Shown here: positions 13,201 through 23,398 of the stretch, piece after piece | Numbering within the stretch: the stretch's first letter is position 1 | Layout of the letters: each line of letters begins with the position of its first letter | Assembly (NCBI GenBank): GCA_963082975.1 | Contig: OY720344.1 | Coordinates: 5,567,580-5,631,579, forward strand | DNA from: Labia minor | Lineage: Eukaryota; Arthropoda; Insecta; Dermaptera; Spongiphoridae | Length of the DNA: 64,000 nt | Direction of reading: 5' to 3' | Translations under genes and position numbers: made by a program | Notes under the pieces: model-generated | Databases searched by the model: none | What the model was told of the DNA's origin: nothing | Seen by the model: the letters and a program-made list of their open reading frames with translations, nothing else

Positions 13201-16200
13201 GGTCGCCGGAACTCCAAGTTTCAAATCTCACAATAACACGTGAAAATAACTTTTCATCTATATACTAGTATATATATTTGTTGTCTCTTAATTTTATTAA
13301 AATATATTACCGATTTGGTTTGTTGTTTTAGACTATTCCATCGAACGAGAGCATGGAGGTCTTCGACAAATTGCTAGTTACGGTGTAACGGTAACGCGAG
13401 GCGCTGCTTCAGCTATTATGTTTTGTTTAAGCTCCTTGCTTGTGCCCATGTGTCGAAATTGTATCACTTTTCTCCGTGATAAACGCGCTCACGATTGGAT
13501 ACCCTTTGATTCTGCCATTAATTTTCACAAATATGTTGCATGCTGGGCACTCTTTTTTATCAGCAAGTATTCTTTCAATTTATTTGAAATTATTTTACTT
13601 TTATATCTTAAAAATTAATATTTAATTGAATAAAAAATGGATCAATATTTCCCATTATTATTTTTATACGCATTTTTAAAAATTTTTTTAAATTTTGAAG
13701 CTCCTCTTGCTGGAAAACTATAATATAAAATATACGAGGTGTGTTCAAAATTAAGGGAAAGTTTAACATTTCTCAGACTAAAAGAGTCTGGAAATTTTCT
13801 TTTCATTTTTTGCCATATTGATGCTCAATTTCTTTTCTGTTAGCGAAAAATAAATACGATTTTACTAAGATCGTCCATTTATTATATGCACTATAAATAA
13901 GTTTTATAGAATTATAGTATTATAGAATTTGATTTTAATTTGAATAAAAGAATGCTAGTGTAGCCATATTTTGTTAATGATGGCCCAGCCATCATATTCT
14001 CCAGTTATGGCCCTCTTTGGCTTACTGATGTCAAAATAAAGAAAACCTCTGCATGGTTGAGATTAAAAGCGCAAAATCTATTTAAAGATCGTGTTTCACA
14101 AGAGTTTCGGAGATTAGAAAAAGTGCTGTTATAAATGTATATTATATGATGGAGACTACTCTTTTTTAACGATTATTTTTAAATTTAAATTTTAAACACA
14201 TCTCATATAATATATTTTAATCATTCTTTATATTCTAATTTATTTTTTTTCTAGTTGTGCATATCATCGGACATTCATTTAATTTTTATTTTATATCAAC
14301 CCAAACATCGGATGACCTAACCTGTCTCTTTCGGAATTTTCATCATTCGTAAGTTTTCACCATTACAATTTAAACAAAAGAAAGAAATATTCTGTAGATA
14401 TTAAATTATTAAAGCTTTGGTGGTTGTTTTTATTTATAAGGGAATTTTGTAAATAAAACCACATATTGATATTTGTTATTGTAAATTTATTCAAAAAATA
14501 CAATCGTCACTGGACGCTCGAACAGTGCAGTCGCTTGATAACGATTGCAAAAGTAGCAATCGAAACGTGTATATTTTTTGTATTTTTTGAATAAATTTAC
14601 AATAACAAATATCAATATGTGGTTTTATTTACAAAATTCCCTTATAAAGAAATATTCTATTAAAAATTACATAGGTTTACACTTTTCGATAGTGCATTTT
14701 CATGTCAGTGACTTTTTGAATTTCTCTCATAATAACTTTAAATAAATCACTGTTCCAGTCAATTATCATCTGATAGAAAATATACTTCTGGTATTTATAG
14801 TATATATTTCTTCTTTATAGAACACATGAAATTCCAAAATTTCAATATTGGTGTTGGGGCACAATTACGGGTGTGACTGGAGTTTTCTTGACAATTTTTA
14901 CTGCTTGTATTTATTTATTTGCGTTGCCAACGGTACGACATCGATGGTATAATAGCTTTTGGATTGTCCATTCGCTCTACCCGTTCTATTTCCTTTTGCT
15001 CATCTTTCATGGATCTGGCCGATTAGTTCAAGTAAATATTTATAAAATAATATTAATTATTTAATACTATACTTATTTTTTTCTGATAATGTGTATATAA
15101 AAAATTATCTAATTATATTTTATTGAAATAAAATAATTTTATAGCCTCTTGATCAATGTAAATGAATAAATTAATGGTAATTGTTTACATAATTGGAAGG
15201 TTCAGGGATTTGGATGAAACTTTACCTGTGGATTCCTTTTTTAATTCGAAAGAAACTTTTCTTATAAAATTTTTCCCGGTCTCTTCTAGTTTACGAGATA
15301 AACATTAGTAAAATTTACATATAATTAGCCCATTAACATTCAGTTTGACATCCATATTAATAATTTTTTATGCATTGTTTCTCCAAATTTATACACTTAT
15401 TCATTAATTTTCGATTTTTTTTCAGTTTGGTTTAAATATAGAAAAATTATTTAATTCATTTATTTTTTAATTTTCATATATGCAAAGCGAACTGAAAAAA
15501 AACCCAGAAAATTAGTGAAGCTCTCTGCTGGTCAAATGAATAAAAGATAGTAACCCGGTCTTTTCTAGTTTATTAGATAAAAATTATTAAAGTTTGACAG
15601 ATAAACTAGTTATAAATGTGAGCAACCCCATTTAGTAATGATTTATTGACTACTTTACTATTTATTCAATTATTCACTAATTTTCGGTTTTTATAAGTTC
15701 GGTTTGGATATAGGAAAATTATTTAATTAATTAATTTTTTTTAATTTTCATATATCCAAACCGAACCGAAAAAAAAACCACCAAAATTCCTCAGCTGGCC
15801 AAATGAATAAAACATGGTAGCTAAATAGAATATAAATGGTTTTTGATTTTTATCTCGTAAACTAGAAGAGACCGAGAAATATTGTATAAGAAACGTTTCT
15901 TTGGAATTAAACAAGGAATCCACAGGTAGGGTTTCATCCAAATCCCTGAAGCTTCCCGTTTTGTAAATAATTACAAAAGAAAATATTATTTTCTAAATTT
16001 CAATGAATAAAAAAAGATATTAAGTAATTCTTCTTATCTTTTGTGTTAATTTCGCTTTTTGTAATAATAAATCCACTACTTTATTAAGATGATGAATCAA
16101 CAGGCAAAGTTTCATCCAAATCCCTGAAGTTTCCCGAATAATAAACAACTACGCAATTAATAAATAATTAAATAAAATGTTTTTTCTTTTTACAGCCTCC

Positions 16201-17173
16201 ATTTTTTTATTATTTTTTTCTGGGACCTTGTATTTTATTTGCTTTGGATCAAATAGTTAGTGTTTCAAGAAAAAAAGTAGAAATTCCAGTAATAAAATCG
16301 CAAATATTACCTTCAGGTATTTATTCGTTTATTTAATTATATAAACAATATTGTTTATAAAGTATCTGAAACACATGATTTTAAAAAAAAAATATTTGAT
16401 TTAAAAAATAATTGAAAATTATAAATTTTTAATTATATTTAATATTGAAAACATAATAATAAAGTTTAAATGAAATTTAATATCAAAAATAAAATAAGAA
16501 TTACTTAATATTTAATTGGAAATCAAGTTACGAATTTATAATTGGTACAAGCGAGTGATGCAAATCACATTATTATTATCTTGTACCACATGCAGACTTT
16601 GTTGCGGATAACATGGTCTTAGTGCATGATAATGCAAGGAGTCAAAATTAAAGTTCCTTAAAGAAGTTGGCATTCGGAATTTGAACTTGAACTTGCCAGC
16701 ATTCAGCCCAGACTTGATCATTATTGAAATTTTTTGGGCCCACATTAAAAGAGTTCAAATCTGAATGGAAGCACCTTTAGACTTTAAGCGATCCCACAAA
16801 CAACAACAAAAATTTAATTACATTTTTGAAAAATTGCACCGATAATGTGTACGAGGTCTGTTCAAAAGAAAAGGTGAATTTTGAATTTTCGTGGGCTGTG
16901 TACATTCGATTAACGAAATTTTTTTATATTGGTACATATATATTTCTCATATGTTCACATTATCAGCCATTTTGGAATAGTAGTTTGGTTTTAACTACTG
17001 AGAGAGTTGGTCACATTTTTATGTGTTTTTCGATTTTTACTTTCCCGCATACTTCGTATAAGGGAAGTATTGGAATCGTCAAAAATTTCGACTTCGAGAT
17101 TTTGATAGATCTTGACGTTTTAGACCTCCCTGAGTCGGAAAATACCATTTTTGGAATTATGTCTGTGTGTGTG

Positions 17174-17204
<31 letters not shown>

Positions 17205-20200
17205 TGTCTGTAAGCAAATTTACTCAAAAACTAATCAAGCTAGGACTTCGAAATTTGGTACACCGATATTATTCACAGTTTGTAGATTTCTATCAAAATT
17301 TCGTCAAAATCGGTTAACCGGAAGTGGTACTTTACCTACAATGGTTGCGTTCACCTTTCAAGTAAAGTACCAGTTTGCTTCGAGATATTTGCTTCATATT
17401 TTGTATATAGATTTAAAAATATGAAAAAAATTCAGATACCAAATTTCATCATGATCTGACTACCGGAAGTGACATTTTACCTATACAAGTAGCGTTTCCT
17501 TTTACCGACCGACGATAGTAAGGGAGGTATTGTTTTCACACCAAATTTCACCTGTGGTTATTTTTAGGTACATATATCCACGAATCATGCATTTTCTTAA
17601 CAGAAAAAAGTATTTTTAGAATGATGTCTGTCCGTCCGTCCGCTGTGTGTCCGTAGAGATGTGTACAGCTTGAACGGCTCAACGGATTTTGATGAAATTT
17701 GGATATATTTACTTAATGCATCAGTAGGATGAATGGATCAACTTTTGGTGCAAATCCGGAAACCGGAAGTGCTAGTATTGCCGATCGAAGAGAGGAAGTG
17801 AAGGGTTATTTTCATATCAAATTTCACGTGAAGGCATATCTCCACGTGTTATGCACTTTGTATTGGTTTTATCCTCGAGAAAAATCATCTTCATTAGTTT
17901 TTTCTTAATTTAAAATTATATGACGTCACCCAGCACTTCATGACGTCACACCCAGCCCTTATATATTAAAAATAAAATAAAATTAAAAATATTTATATTA
18001 TATCCATATCTGTTTTTTTTTACATTTAAAATATCAGTTAACCGGAAGTAGCACTTTATTACATTCTAAATATTCATTCACAACTCTTTATACCTATTTA
18101 TATGCGGGAAAGTCTAGGAGAGGACACTCCCGCTTATTTACTTAAAAAAAATGAATCAAAGAATCTGTATAAAATTTTGCGTTAAAAATGGAGTAAAGTG
18201 CTTCAACTCACTTAAAAAATGTTGACTGTGGCATTCGGCGAGTCTTCTTTATCACAAAAAAATGTTTATTAATGGTGCATACGCTTTTCAGAAGCCGAAA
18301 AAAGCACGCCAAGTTCGATCAAATGTGATGGTTTTGCTTACTGTTTTCGATTACAATGGCGTTGTGAGTTCTTGCCAACAGGTCGTACTGTTAATAAGAA
18401 ATACTACAAGGAAGTTATGCAACGTGAAGCAATACGGCTCAAACGATAAGAATTGTAGAATGGATTCTCCACCACGATAATGCACCAGCTCAAATATCAT
18501 TACTTGTTCGTGATTTTTTGGCCTAAAACAACACTGTAATCATGTCCCAACCACCGTATTCACCAGATTTGGCTCCCTGTGACTTTTTTCTATTTCCAAA
18601 ACTGAAAAGACCAATGAAAGGAAAGTCTTTTGCCACAATTGATGAGATAAAGTAGGAATCGAAAAACGAATCGAAAAGCACATTTCAAAAGTGCTTCAAC
18701 GATTGGAAAGAAGCGCTGACATAATATCTGAGAGGAATTACTATGAAGAGGACAAAATGGATATTGATGAATAAATAAATACTCGAAATAATTCTAAATT
18801 AACCTTTTCTTTTAAACAAACCTCGTATAAAACTTTTTTCTATATCTCCACGAATCATGCATTTTGTTAACAAAAAAAATATTTTTAGCATGATGCATGG
18901 TCCGTCCATCTGTCCATTGTATATCCGTATAGACACGTATAAAGCTTGAACGCCTTAACGGATTTTGACAAAATTTGGTAGATTTACTTAATGTATCCGT
19001 AGCATGAATTCATCAACTTTTGGTGTATATCCGGAATCCGGTTGTAGTAGTTTACAAAGTATTAATTTTATATTCATTGTCGGAATTTTTTCACTTAAAA
19101 TATAGTAGTAATTAATAATTGAGTAATTAAACCAAAAATAAAAACGAAGATAATATTATTTAGTCATTTTAATTCAAGTTTTAAAAATATTTTTTTTATA
19201 CTTTATATATAATGGTTAGAAATTAATTAGTCGGACGGTTCTGTGCCCGTTCACAGCTCATTTTTTATTTATCTATTTCTCGTAATATATCTTTTTCGAC
19301 TATGTAGTTTTTTAATATCTATATAAAAATTTTTCCGTTAAGTGCTTTTTTGCGCCCTCCCTCCCCACTACACTTTAGTTGGCGCCCATGACACGTGCCA
19401 TGCCTGCCATCCCATAGTTATGCCACTGCTTTTCATCAATATTTAATTTAAATTATTTTTAATTCAATTATCCTGGGCATATTTAGAAACTAGTATCAAT
19501 ATATATTTTTATTTTATATTAAATATCGATTTGATCAATGAATTAAATGGATATTATCTAAATTTAATGAATTAATTATATATGATAATTTTATCTCTAG
19601 GAGTGACTATGTTGGAAATTAAACGGCCGACCAATTTTGAATACAAAAGTGGCCAATGGGTACGCGTTGCTTGTCCCTCAATCAATTCCTTTGAATACCA
19701 TCCATTTACATTCTCATCAGCACCTCATGAAGAGAATTTAACACTTCATATTCGTGCGGTGGGCTCGTGGACGCAGCGATTGCGTCAAGCCTACGATCCA
19801 ACAACGATCTCTTCGGAATTACCAAAGGTATTTTCCCAAACCATTAATAGAAATTAATACCATAATTTAATTGGTAGCGGAATTTTCATATTTATTTAGA
19901 TTTGCATTCAAGGATTCAATTTCTTATAAATATTTTTAATTTTTTTAAGGTAATCCTTGATGGTCCTTACGGTGAGTCCCATCAAGATTGGAACCAATAT
20001 GAAGTGGCTGTTCTGATTGGTGCTGGAATTGGCGTAACGCCATTCGCATCCATTTTAAAAGAGATTGTTTTTCGTAATAATTCACTTACCAATGGAATTG
20101 GCACTTGCCGTAAAGTAAGCACATTACATTATCCTCCCTCCCAATAAATATCCAATATTTTTGGAAATAATCAATATATCTACATTAGTTACATTATATT

Positions 20201-23006
20201 ATATTATGTAATATAATAAGTTGAATAATAATTTATTTTCCAAGTTGAGTGCCAATAAAATAGATTGATAAATATTTTGATGCCCCACGTTGGGCAGTCA
20301 ATATAATAGTTGGGTAAAAATTAAAGGACACTTTGGGAGCCAATTGTATAAGTTGAATATGAATTAAGATATTGATGATAATATATATATATATATAAAT
20401 GAATAATATAAAAATACAAAAAAATAGGATTTGTTAAATAATACAAATAAACCACTCTGACTTGAGTTAGGATTAGTTTAGAGCATAGGTTCCCAAAGTG
20501 GTCTATTTGGACCGCTGGGGTCTATTTTAACCTCCAGGGGGTCCACGGCAGCGAATAACAAATTTGGGGTCCATGAAATGAAAATGGGGGCTACGGAGGC
20601 CTAGGGGGTCCATGATGGATTTAAAAATAAATTAATTAATTAAGTAAGTTTCGCCCGTTACAATAATACTTATTTTTGATAAGATATCACAATGTAAAAT
20701 TTAGAAATAATAAAATTATTTTAATAAAATGAATGTTCTCCTAAATATAAAATCACTATAATACAATGAATCAATTAATTAACAAAACGATTATACCATT
20801 AGTTACTACATGTCTGTTCAACTTTAAACACAGGATGTTTATTTTAAATTGTACACTCATTATTGTTATCTCGAAAACTATAAGAGGCCAACTGAGTTGA
20901 TTAAATTAGCAAACAATTTCTATGAAAAGAGACAATTAAATTAATTAAAAATTTATCAAAATAGGAAACCCAACTTTTTTTTATTTTAAATGGCAAAATA
21001 TACTTATATTTATATTTTATCAATCAATAAAGATTTTTTCAAAGTTCAACGATATTTCCTGTTCATTGCTTTATTTAACGATTTTTTTCAAATACTTTTT
21101 ATTTCAATTATATTTCCTCAACTATTATAAAGCAACGAGATAATTGTCAATTTTTCTATTGTTATTATAAAAAAAAAACCTCTGATTTTGTACGTTCTAC
21201 GCAAGGACAACGCCTATCAAGCCGGTTATATCAATAAGGTGTCCTATGATCAGTAGAACGGGTCCTCTCCACCTTTACCTTGATTTTCTTGATCGGAGGC
21301 GCTATCAAGTAGCTTTTCCCCAATGTTGTTCCCGGAGGCTGGGTTGACTCCGTCCCATAGACCCCATCTAGGGAAATTCCCTTGCCAGGCCCGGGACTTG
21401 AACCCGGGACCATGTGAATGTGAGGCAGGTTCGCTACCCACACACCCAATGGCGCCTTCCTATTGTTATTATAATTAACAATATTTTAACACCTGGTTAT
21501 TTCTTTATTAAATAGTTAAATTGAAAACTTTATCATATAATGACATAAGTATAAACTCATTAACATTTTAATGAATAGGATTGGTAAACAGAATTTCATT
21601 TCCTTATAAATGAAGCTGTAAATATTCTTGGAAACAAAAAAAGTTAATTTGACCCAAGGAATTAATTGGAAATAGAAATATACTTAAGTATAAGTAAAAA
21701 AAATATAGGTATAAACACATGAATAAAAAACGCAAAACTCGATATATAAAAATTATATAATCAAAACTAATCTTTCTAATTTCAGGTTTATTTCTTATGG
21801 GTGACAAGAACACAAAAACAATTTGAATGGCTAGTCGACATTATACGGGATGTGGAAAATACAGATAAAAATCATCTAGTCTCGGTTCATATATTTATCA
21901 CGCAATTTTATAATAAATTCGATCTTAGAACAATTCTTTTGGTAAGTTTCCACTGTTATTTCTTAATGCTTTAATGAATTGGTGCTTCGAAATCGGTGAC
22001 CTCTCCTCTTAACTGCGTTATTTTGGATTTAGAACTTGTAGAAAGAAATAGGTACGATTTGTGTAATGAAGAAAATCAGGTAATTTCTTAAATCTATTTA
22101 GCTAGCAAATCCAAAAGGATATTTCAATTTTTAATAATTTTAATAGTATATATTAATGTACCTGTCATGGATTTGAATAAAACTTTACCAGAGGATTCCT
22201 TTTTTAATTCCAAAAAAACTTTCCCTTTCGTTGATTGCTTCTAGTTTAAGAGATAAAAATGTTTTAAGTTTGACATATTAATTGGCTATGAACGTCCAAA
22301 TGTGCATTAAGTAAAGTTTTATTGACTAATTATTCACTTAAATTAAAAAAATTAATTAATTAAATAATTTTTCTATATCCAAACCGAACCGAAAAAATCT
22401 GATAATTAGTGAAGCGATCTTCTGGCCAAATGAATAAAACATTATAAATATTTTAGCTAAATTGAATGTCTTGAATATTTATATGGGAATTTTAAAAATT
22501 TTTATCTCGTAAACTAGAAGCAATCAACGAATATTGCTTTAGGAAAGTTTCTTTGAAATTAAAAAAGGAATCCATTGGTAAAGTTTTATTCAAATCCATG
22601 ACACCTGCATTAATATATACTATTACCATGATAATAATTTTCCCAAAATAATTTTTGTTTCTTTTTTTTCTAGTATATTTGCGAACGTCGATTTCAACGG
22701 GTAAGCAATCGCTCCCTTTTTACAGGCCTCCAAGCGGTTACCCATTTTGGCAGGCCAGATTTTTATTGTTTTTTCCGTTCAATACAAAACCTTCGACCTA
22801 ATGTGAGTTTTATCAAAATAGAAATTAATGAATATTAATGGATATTTAATATAAATTCATGTTTTTTTATATTATAGGTTAGAAAAGTAGGAGTATTTTC
22901 ATGCGGTCCACTTCCACTTACGCAAAAAGTTAATAAAGCTTGTAGTCAAATTAACAAAGAGACACATTTTGGCCCAATTTTTCAACATGTCAGCAAACAT
23001 TTTTAA
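797..23006 (+). CDS. Duox: Dual oxidase (DUOX), 31 coding exons, about 1609 aa
   Basis: Membrane NADPH oxidase that moves electrons from cytosolic NADPH through FAD and two hemes to O2, releasing H2O2 outside the cell; in insects it acts in cuticle cross-linking and gut defence (family knowledge). Exons: 797-935, 1075-1278, 2145-2303, 3256-3437, 3506-3749, 3879-4106, 4634-4717, 4927-5003, 5109-5220, 5704-5837, 6609-6799, 6890-7011, 7085-7297, 7434-7550, 8959-9158, 9292-9477, 9659-9796, 9902-9983, 10838-10931, 11010-11103, 12477-12622, 12782-13002, 13332-13562, 14255-14348, 14821-15031, 16196-16316, 19601-19827, 19950-20114, 21786-21941, 22674-22802, 22878-23006. All joins keep frame. The ATG opens a hydrophobic signal peptide. 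Introns 3, 20 and 23 are GC-AG. The exon 10 end is uncertain: 5837 is the only in-frame donor I find. The length slightly exceeds that of vertebrate DUOX because of a longer N-terminus. Confidence 0.95.
1399..1691. mobile_element. Tigger/pogo-type MITE in DUOX intron 2
   Basis: A 0.29-kb non-coding element. Inverted ends are TACAGTGAAC at the left and GTTCACTGTA at the right, each followed inward by repeats of 'ATAAGCAA'. TA dinucleotides at both borders fit the target duplication of Tc1/mariner-superfamily elements. No transposase remains. Confidence 0.7.
2471..3072 (+). mobile_element. Repeat B1, Helentron/HINE-like, DUOX intron 3
   Basis: Starts ACCGACCGACGATAG after a T run. It has a GTCC-rich tract and CGGAAGTGG-type motifs inside, then GTCGGTCGGTT (inverted partner of the start), a CTGNG...CACAG hairpin and a T-rich flank. 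Full-length copy; other copies lie at 17504, 18838, 26670 and 32630. Confidence 0.75.
4130..4606. mobile_element. Repeat A1, Helentron/HINE-like, DUOX intron 6
   Basis: Begins with the hairpin GGAGTGTCTCCACTC followed by GACTATCTCGC. It shares a ~450-bp body with copies at 11811, 29600, 33618, 38541, 49180 and 53724, including a conserved CTTCCGGTTGAGC block. It lacks the far end with the microsatellite and inverted terminal partner. It starts only 24 bases after the exon 6 donor. Confidence 0.75.
5283..5615 (+). mobile_element. Non-LTR retrotransposon fragment (RTE/jockey-like RT C-terminus), DUOX intron 9
   Basis: Translates, with breaks, to [11 protein letters not shown], then [33 protein letters not shown] and HNEELHDLY, typical of the end of a non-LTR reverse transcriptase ORF. 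Internally deleted (TKYL jumps to KIYK) with in-frame stops. It ends in GAGATAGATAGG, like the copies at 10032 and 37681. Dead fragment. Confidence 0.75.
5863..6533. mobile_element. Foldback MITE family M, copy 1, DUOX intron 10
   Basis: Inverted ends GGTAATTGTTTACAAAACGG and its complement CCGTTTTGTAAACAATTACC flank about 0.67 kb of non-coding sequence with long imperfect inverted arms. It abuts the end of the conserved exon 10 reading frame: only AT separates ...CTAAAA from the element. Related copies lie at 11168, 15175, 22139, 27169, 28876 and 46796. Confidence 0.8.
7719..8009 (+). mobile_element. tRNA-derived SINE, copy S1, DUOX intron 14
   Basis: Starts GGCGCCACAGGGTGGG. It has a B-box-like GGTTCAAGTCTCGGAC, an A-box-like GGTGGGAAGTAGC, a conserved CGTTCTACTGATCATAGG block and a T-rich tail. 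A perfect 12-base target duplication ATTATACATAGT flanks it (7707-7718 and 8010-8021). Confidence 0.85.
8026..8896 (+). pseudogene. Mariner transposon relic in DUOX intron 14
   Basis: Terminal repeats containing ATAAGTTCGCGG (left) and CCGCGAACTTAT (right) with TA borders. The transposase remnant runs from about 8260 ([13 protein letters not shown]) through [11 protein letters not shown] (catalytic Asp region) and [13 protein letters not shown] to LEEIWNKFI. The N-terminal DNA-binding part is largely deleted. Stops replace Trp in VYQ and follow SDF and FLK. Mariner family by its D...HDNAPAH and SPDL-type motifs; it cannot make active transposase. Confidence 0.85.
9902..11103 (+). other. DUOX EF-hand region (exons 18-20)
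   Basis: EF-hand 1 in exon 18 has loop [12 protein letters not shown], with canonical residues at positions 1, 3, 5, 6, 9 and 12 (near residue 916). EF-hand 2 in exon 19 has loop [12 protein letters not shown]: position 6 is Gln instead of the usual Gly and position 12 is Asp, so its calcium binding may be weakened. Exon 20 ([10 protein letters not shown] to LTQK) matches the helix after EF-hand 2 in vertebrate DUOX with no gaps. These motifs link Ca2+ to H2O2 output in the family. Confidence 0.85.
10032..10736 (-). mobile_element. Non-LTR retrotransposon, 5'-truncated, DUOX intron 18
   Basis: On the minus strand it encodes FKYLGSIMMKDNNI..., [38 protein letters not shown] residues, [20 protein letters not shown] and [14 protein letters not shown], with frameshifts. 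This is the C-terminal part of an RTE/jockey-like reverse transcriptase. A 12-base target duplication GATACCTAAGAT flanks it (10020-10031, 10737-10748), so it is a genuine insertion, not a gene piece. Confidence 0.85.
11168..11717. mobile_element. Foldback MITE family M, copy 2, DUOX intron 20
   Basis: Ends GTAATTATTTACAAAAAGG and CTGTTTTGTAAATAATTA, with long imperfect inverted arms around a TTTGGTTTAAATATAG centre. It lies 64 bases after the GC donor of exon 20. The junction of exon 20, flank and M terminus recurs inverted at 15962-16092. Confidence 0.75.
11811..12256. mobile_element. Repeat A2, Helentron/HINE-like, DUOX intron 20
   Basis: Carries both ends of family A, GGAGTGTCTCCACTCGACTA and TCTGGCGAGATAGTAAAAA, but the microsatellite region is deleted (about 12228-12235). 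The deletion makes the ends easy to read. Confidence 0.8.
13735..14150. other. DUOX intron 23: mariner-end fragment
   Basis: TACGAGGTGTGTTCAAAATT at 13735 is a mariner-type terminal repeat. The following sequence has no readable transposase and no matching right end. The rest of intron 23 is A+T-rich and unexplained. Confidence 0.45.
14401..14646. repeat. Palindromic repeat family P, copy 1, DUOX intron 24
   Basis: Left arm 14438-14503 (AAGGGAATTTTGTAAATAAA onward) is matched by a right arm at about 14576-14643. The centre carries GATAACGATTGC...GCAATCGAAACG, a small hairpin. A second copy lies at 58508-58850. Confidence 0.75.
15175..16155. mobile_element. Family M composite element carrying a DUOX exon 20 fragment, intron 25
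   Basis: Left end GGTAATTGTTTACATAATTGG; M-type inverted terminus at about 15940-15974. Then 15962-16092 is an inverted, nearly identical copy of 11050-11180 (DUOX exon 20 3' part, its donor and the intron start). Another M terminus follows (TTTCATCCAAATCCCTGAAG at 16110-16129). It ends 40 bases before exon 26. Confidence 0.8.
15962..16092 (-). pseudogene. Inverted partial duplicate of DUOX exon 20
   Basis: Reverse complement of 11050-11180 with few mismatches. The exon part encodes the [17 protein letters not shown] segment. The original GC donor reads AAGGCAAGAAG; here it reads AAAGATAAGAAG, so this copy has no usable donor. It is bounded on both sides by family M termini and lies antisense to DUOX, so it is not an exon. 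Confidence 0.85.
16545..16770 (+). pseudogene. Tc1-like transposase fragment, DUOX intron 26
   Basis: With frameshifts it reads [32 protein letters not shown] and FWAHIKR. This is the DNA(R/A) and SPDL...E block of Tc1-family transposases. No terminal repeats identified. Confidence 0.7.
17039..18136 (+). mobile_element. Repeat C1, Helentron/HINE-like, inside mariner
   Basis: Starts ACTTTCCCGCATACTTCG after TTTTT. It has an internal TG/GTAT microsatellite (17161-17204) and the inverted partner TATGCGGGAAAGT, then a GGAG...CTCC hairpin and CGCTTA before TTTACTT. Interrupted by B2 from 17504. Confidence 0.75.
17504..18040 (+). mobile_element. Repeat B2, 3'-truncated, nested in C1
   Basis: Starts ACCGACCGACGATAGTAAGG after CTTTT and runs through the GTCC tract, the AACCGGAAGTG motif and the TGACGTCA-containing block. 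It lacks the terminal hairpin; C1 sequence resumes at AGTTAACCGGAAGTAGC. Confidence 0.75.
18838..19260 (+). mobile_element. Repeat B3, 5'-truncated, DUOX intron 26
   Basis: Lacks the ACCGACC start; begins at ATATCTCCACGAATCATGC. It ends in GTCGGACGGTTCTGTGCC, hairpin to CACAG, then CTCA followed by TTTTTT. It sits directly beyond the mariner end. Confidence 0.7.
20483..20630 (+). mobile_element. hAT-type terminal fragment, DUOX intron 28
   Basis: AGGTTCCCAAAGTGGTCTAT is a hAT-like terminal repeat. It is followed by GGGGTCCA-rich sequence like the full element at 30821-31116. The right end is missing. Confidence 0.5.
21171..21459 (-). mobile_element. tRNA-derived SINE, copy S2, DUOX intron 28
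   Basis: Reverse orientation. It has GGCGCCATTGGGTGTGTGG at the head, B-box CCGGGTTCAAGTCCCGGG, and a tail AACCTCTGATTTTG next to an A run. A perfect 15-base target duplication CTATTGTTATTATAA flanks it (21156-21170, 21460-21474). Confidence 0.88.
22139..22626. mobile_element. Foldback element related to family M, DUOX intron 29
   Basis: Inverted ends TAATAGTATATATTAATG and CATTAATATATACTATTA. Inner arms share the TTTCCTTTTTTAATTCCAAA and CTTCTAGTTTAAGAGATAAA motifs of family M, but the outermost ends differ from other copies. Confidence 0.7.
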
Positions 23007-23176
23007 TTAAAATAATACAAATTTAATCAAATTTGTAAAAAATCCAATACAGCATTTAGAAAAAGAGTCGCTACTGTTAATAAATTGCAATATCATTTTT
23101 ATCTCAAATTTAATACAAATTTATTAAATATTTTTAAATACCTATACATATATTATTTTGTCTGGTCAGATTTGGT

Positions 23177-23362
23177 AATAAAATCTTTATATTATTTTTC
23201 TTTCTATTTCCAAAACAGTGAAAAATACATTATTGTACACATTTTAAAAATTTATATTTTATGTTATTAAATTATATTTTTTATTTTATATTTTATTTAG
23301 AATATTATAAAAGTATAGGTATATTCGTAAATCAATATTAATATAATGAATATATTAATAAA
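23177..23362 (+). promoter_or_regulatory. Candidate DUOX polyadenylation signals
   Basis: AATAAA at 23177-23182 (171 bases after the stop) and at 23357-23362. Either could be used. In sequence this A+T-rich the hexamer is expected often by chance, so this is weak. Confidence 0.35.
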
Positions 23363-23398
23363 GATTAAATTTAAATTAAAACAACGTTAATAAATATG

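Larger units (their letters stand above)
16850..18827 (+). pseudogene. Mariner relic interrupted by nested Helentron-like repeats, DUOX intron 26
   Basis: Left end TACGAGGTCTGTTCAAAAG and right end CTTTTAAACAAACCTCGTA. The transposase part (18200-18780) reads [17 protein letters not shown], a DYNGVV-like block, [22 protein letters not shown] and LKRPMKGK across several frames, with stops. Repeat C1 is inserted at 17039-18136, and B2 sits inside C1. Confidence 0.85.
12782..23006 (+). other. DUOX NADPH oxidase core (exons 22-31)
   Basis: Ferric-reductase membrane domain followed by FAD and NADPH domains. Heme-ligand histidines lie in [22 protein letters not shown] and IFHGSG. The FAD site is [11 protein letters not shown] then [10 protein letters not shown]. 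The NADPH sites are [46 protein letters not shown]...RSLFTGL, THFGRPD and [12 protein letters not shown]. The protein ends ...HVSKHF, where NOX/DUOX proteins usually end ...HYENF. All catalytic motifs are intact, so the gene looks functional. Confidence 0.93.

Noticed and set aside
16826-17317. 163-codon open frame on +
   Set aside because: It runs from mariner left-end sequence into repeat C1; it is a chimera of two transposons with no recognisable domain.
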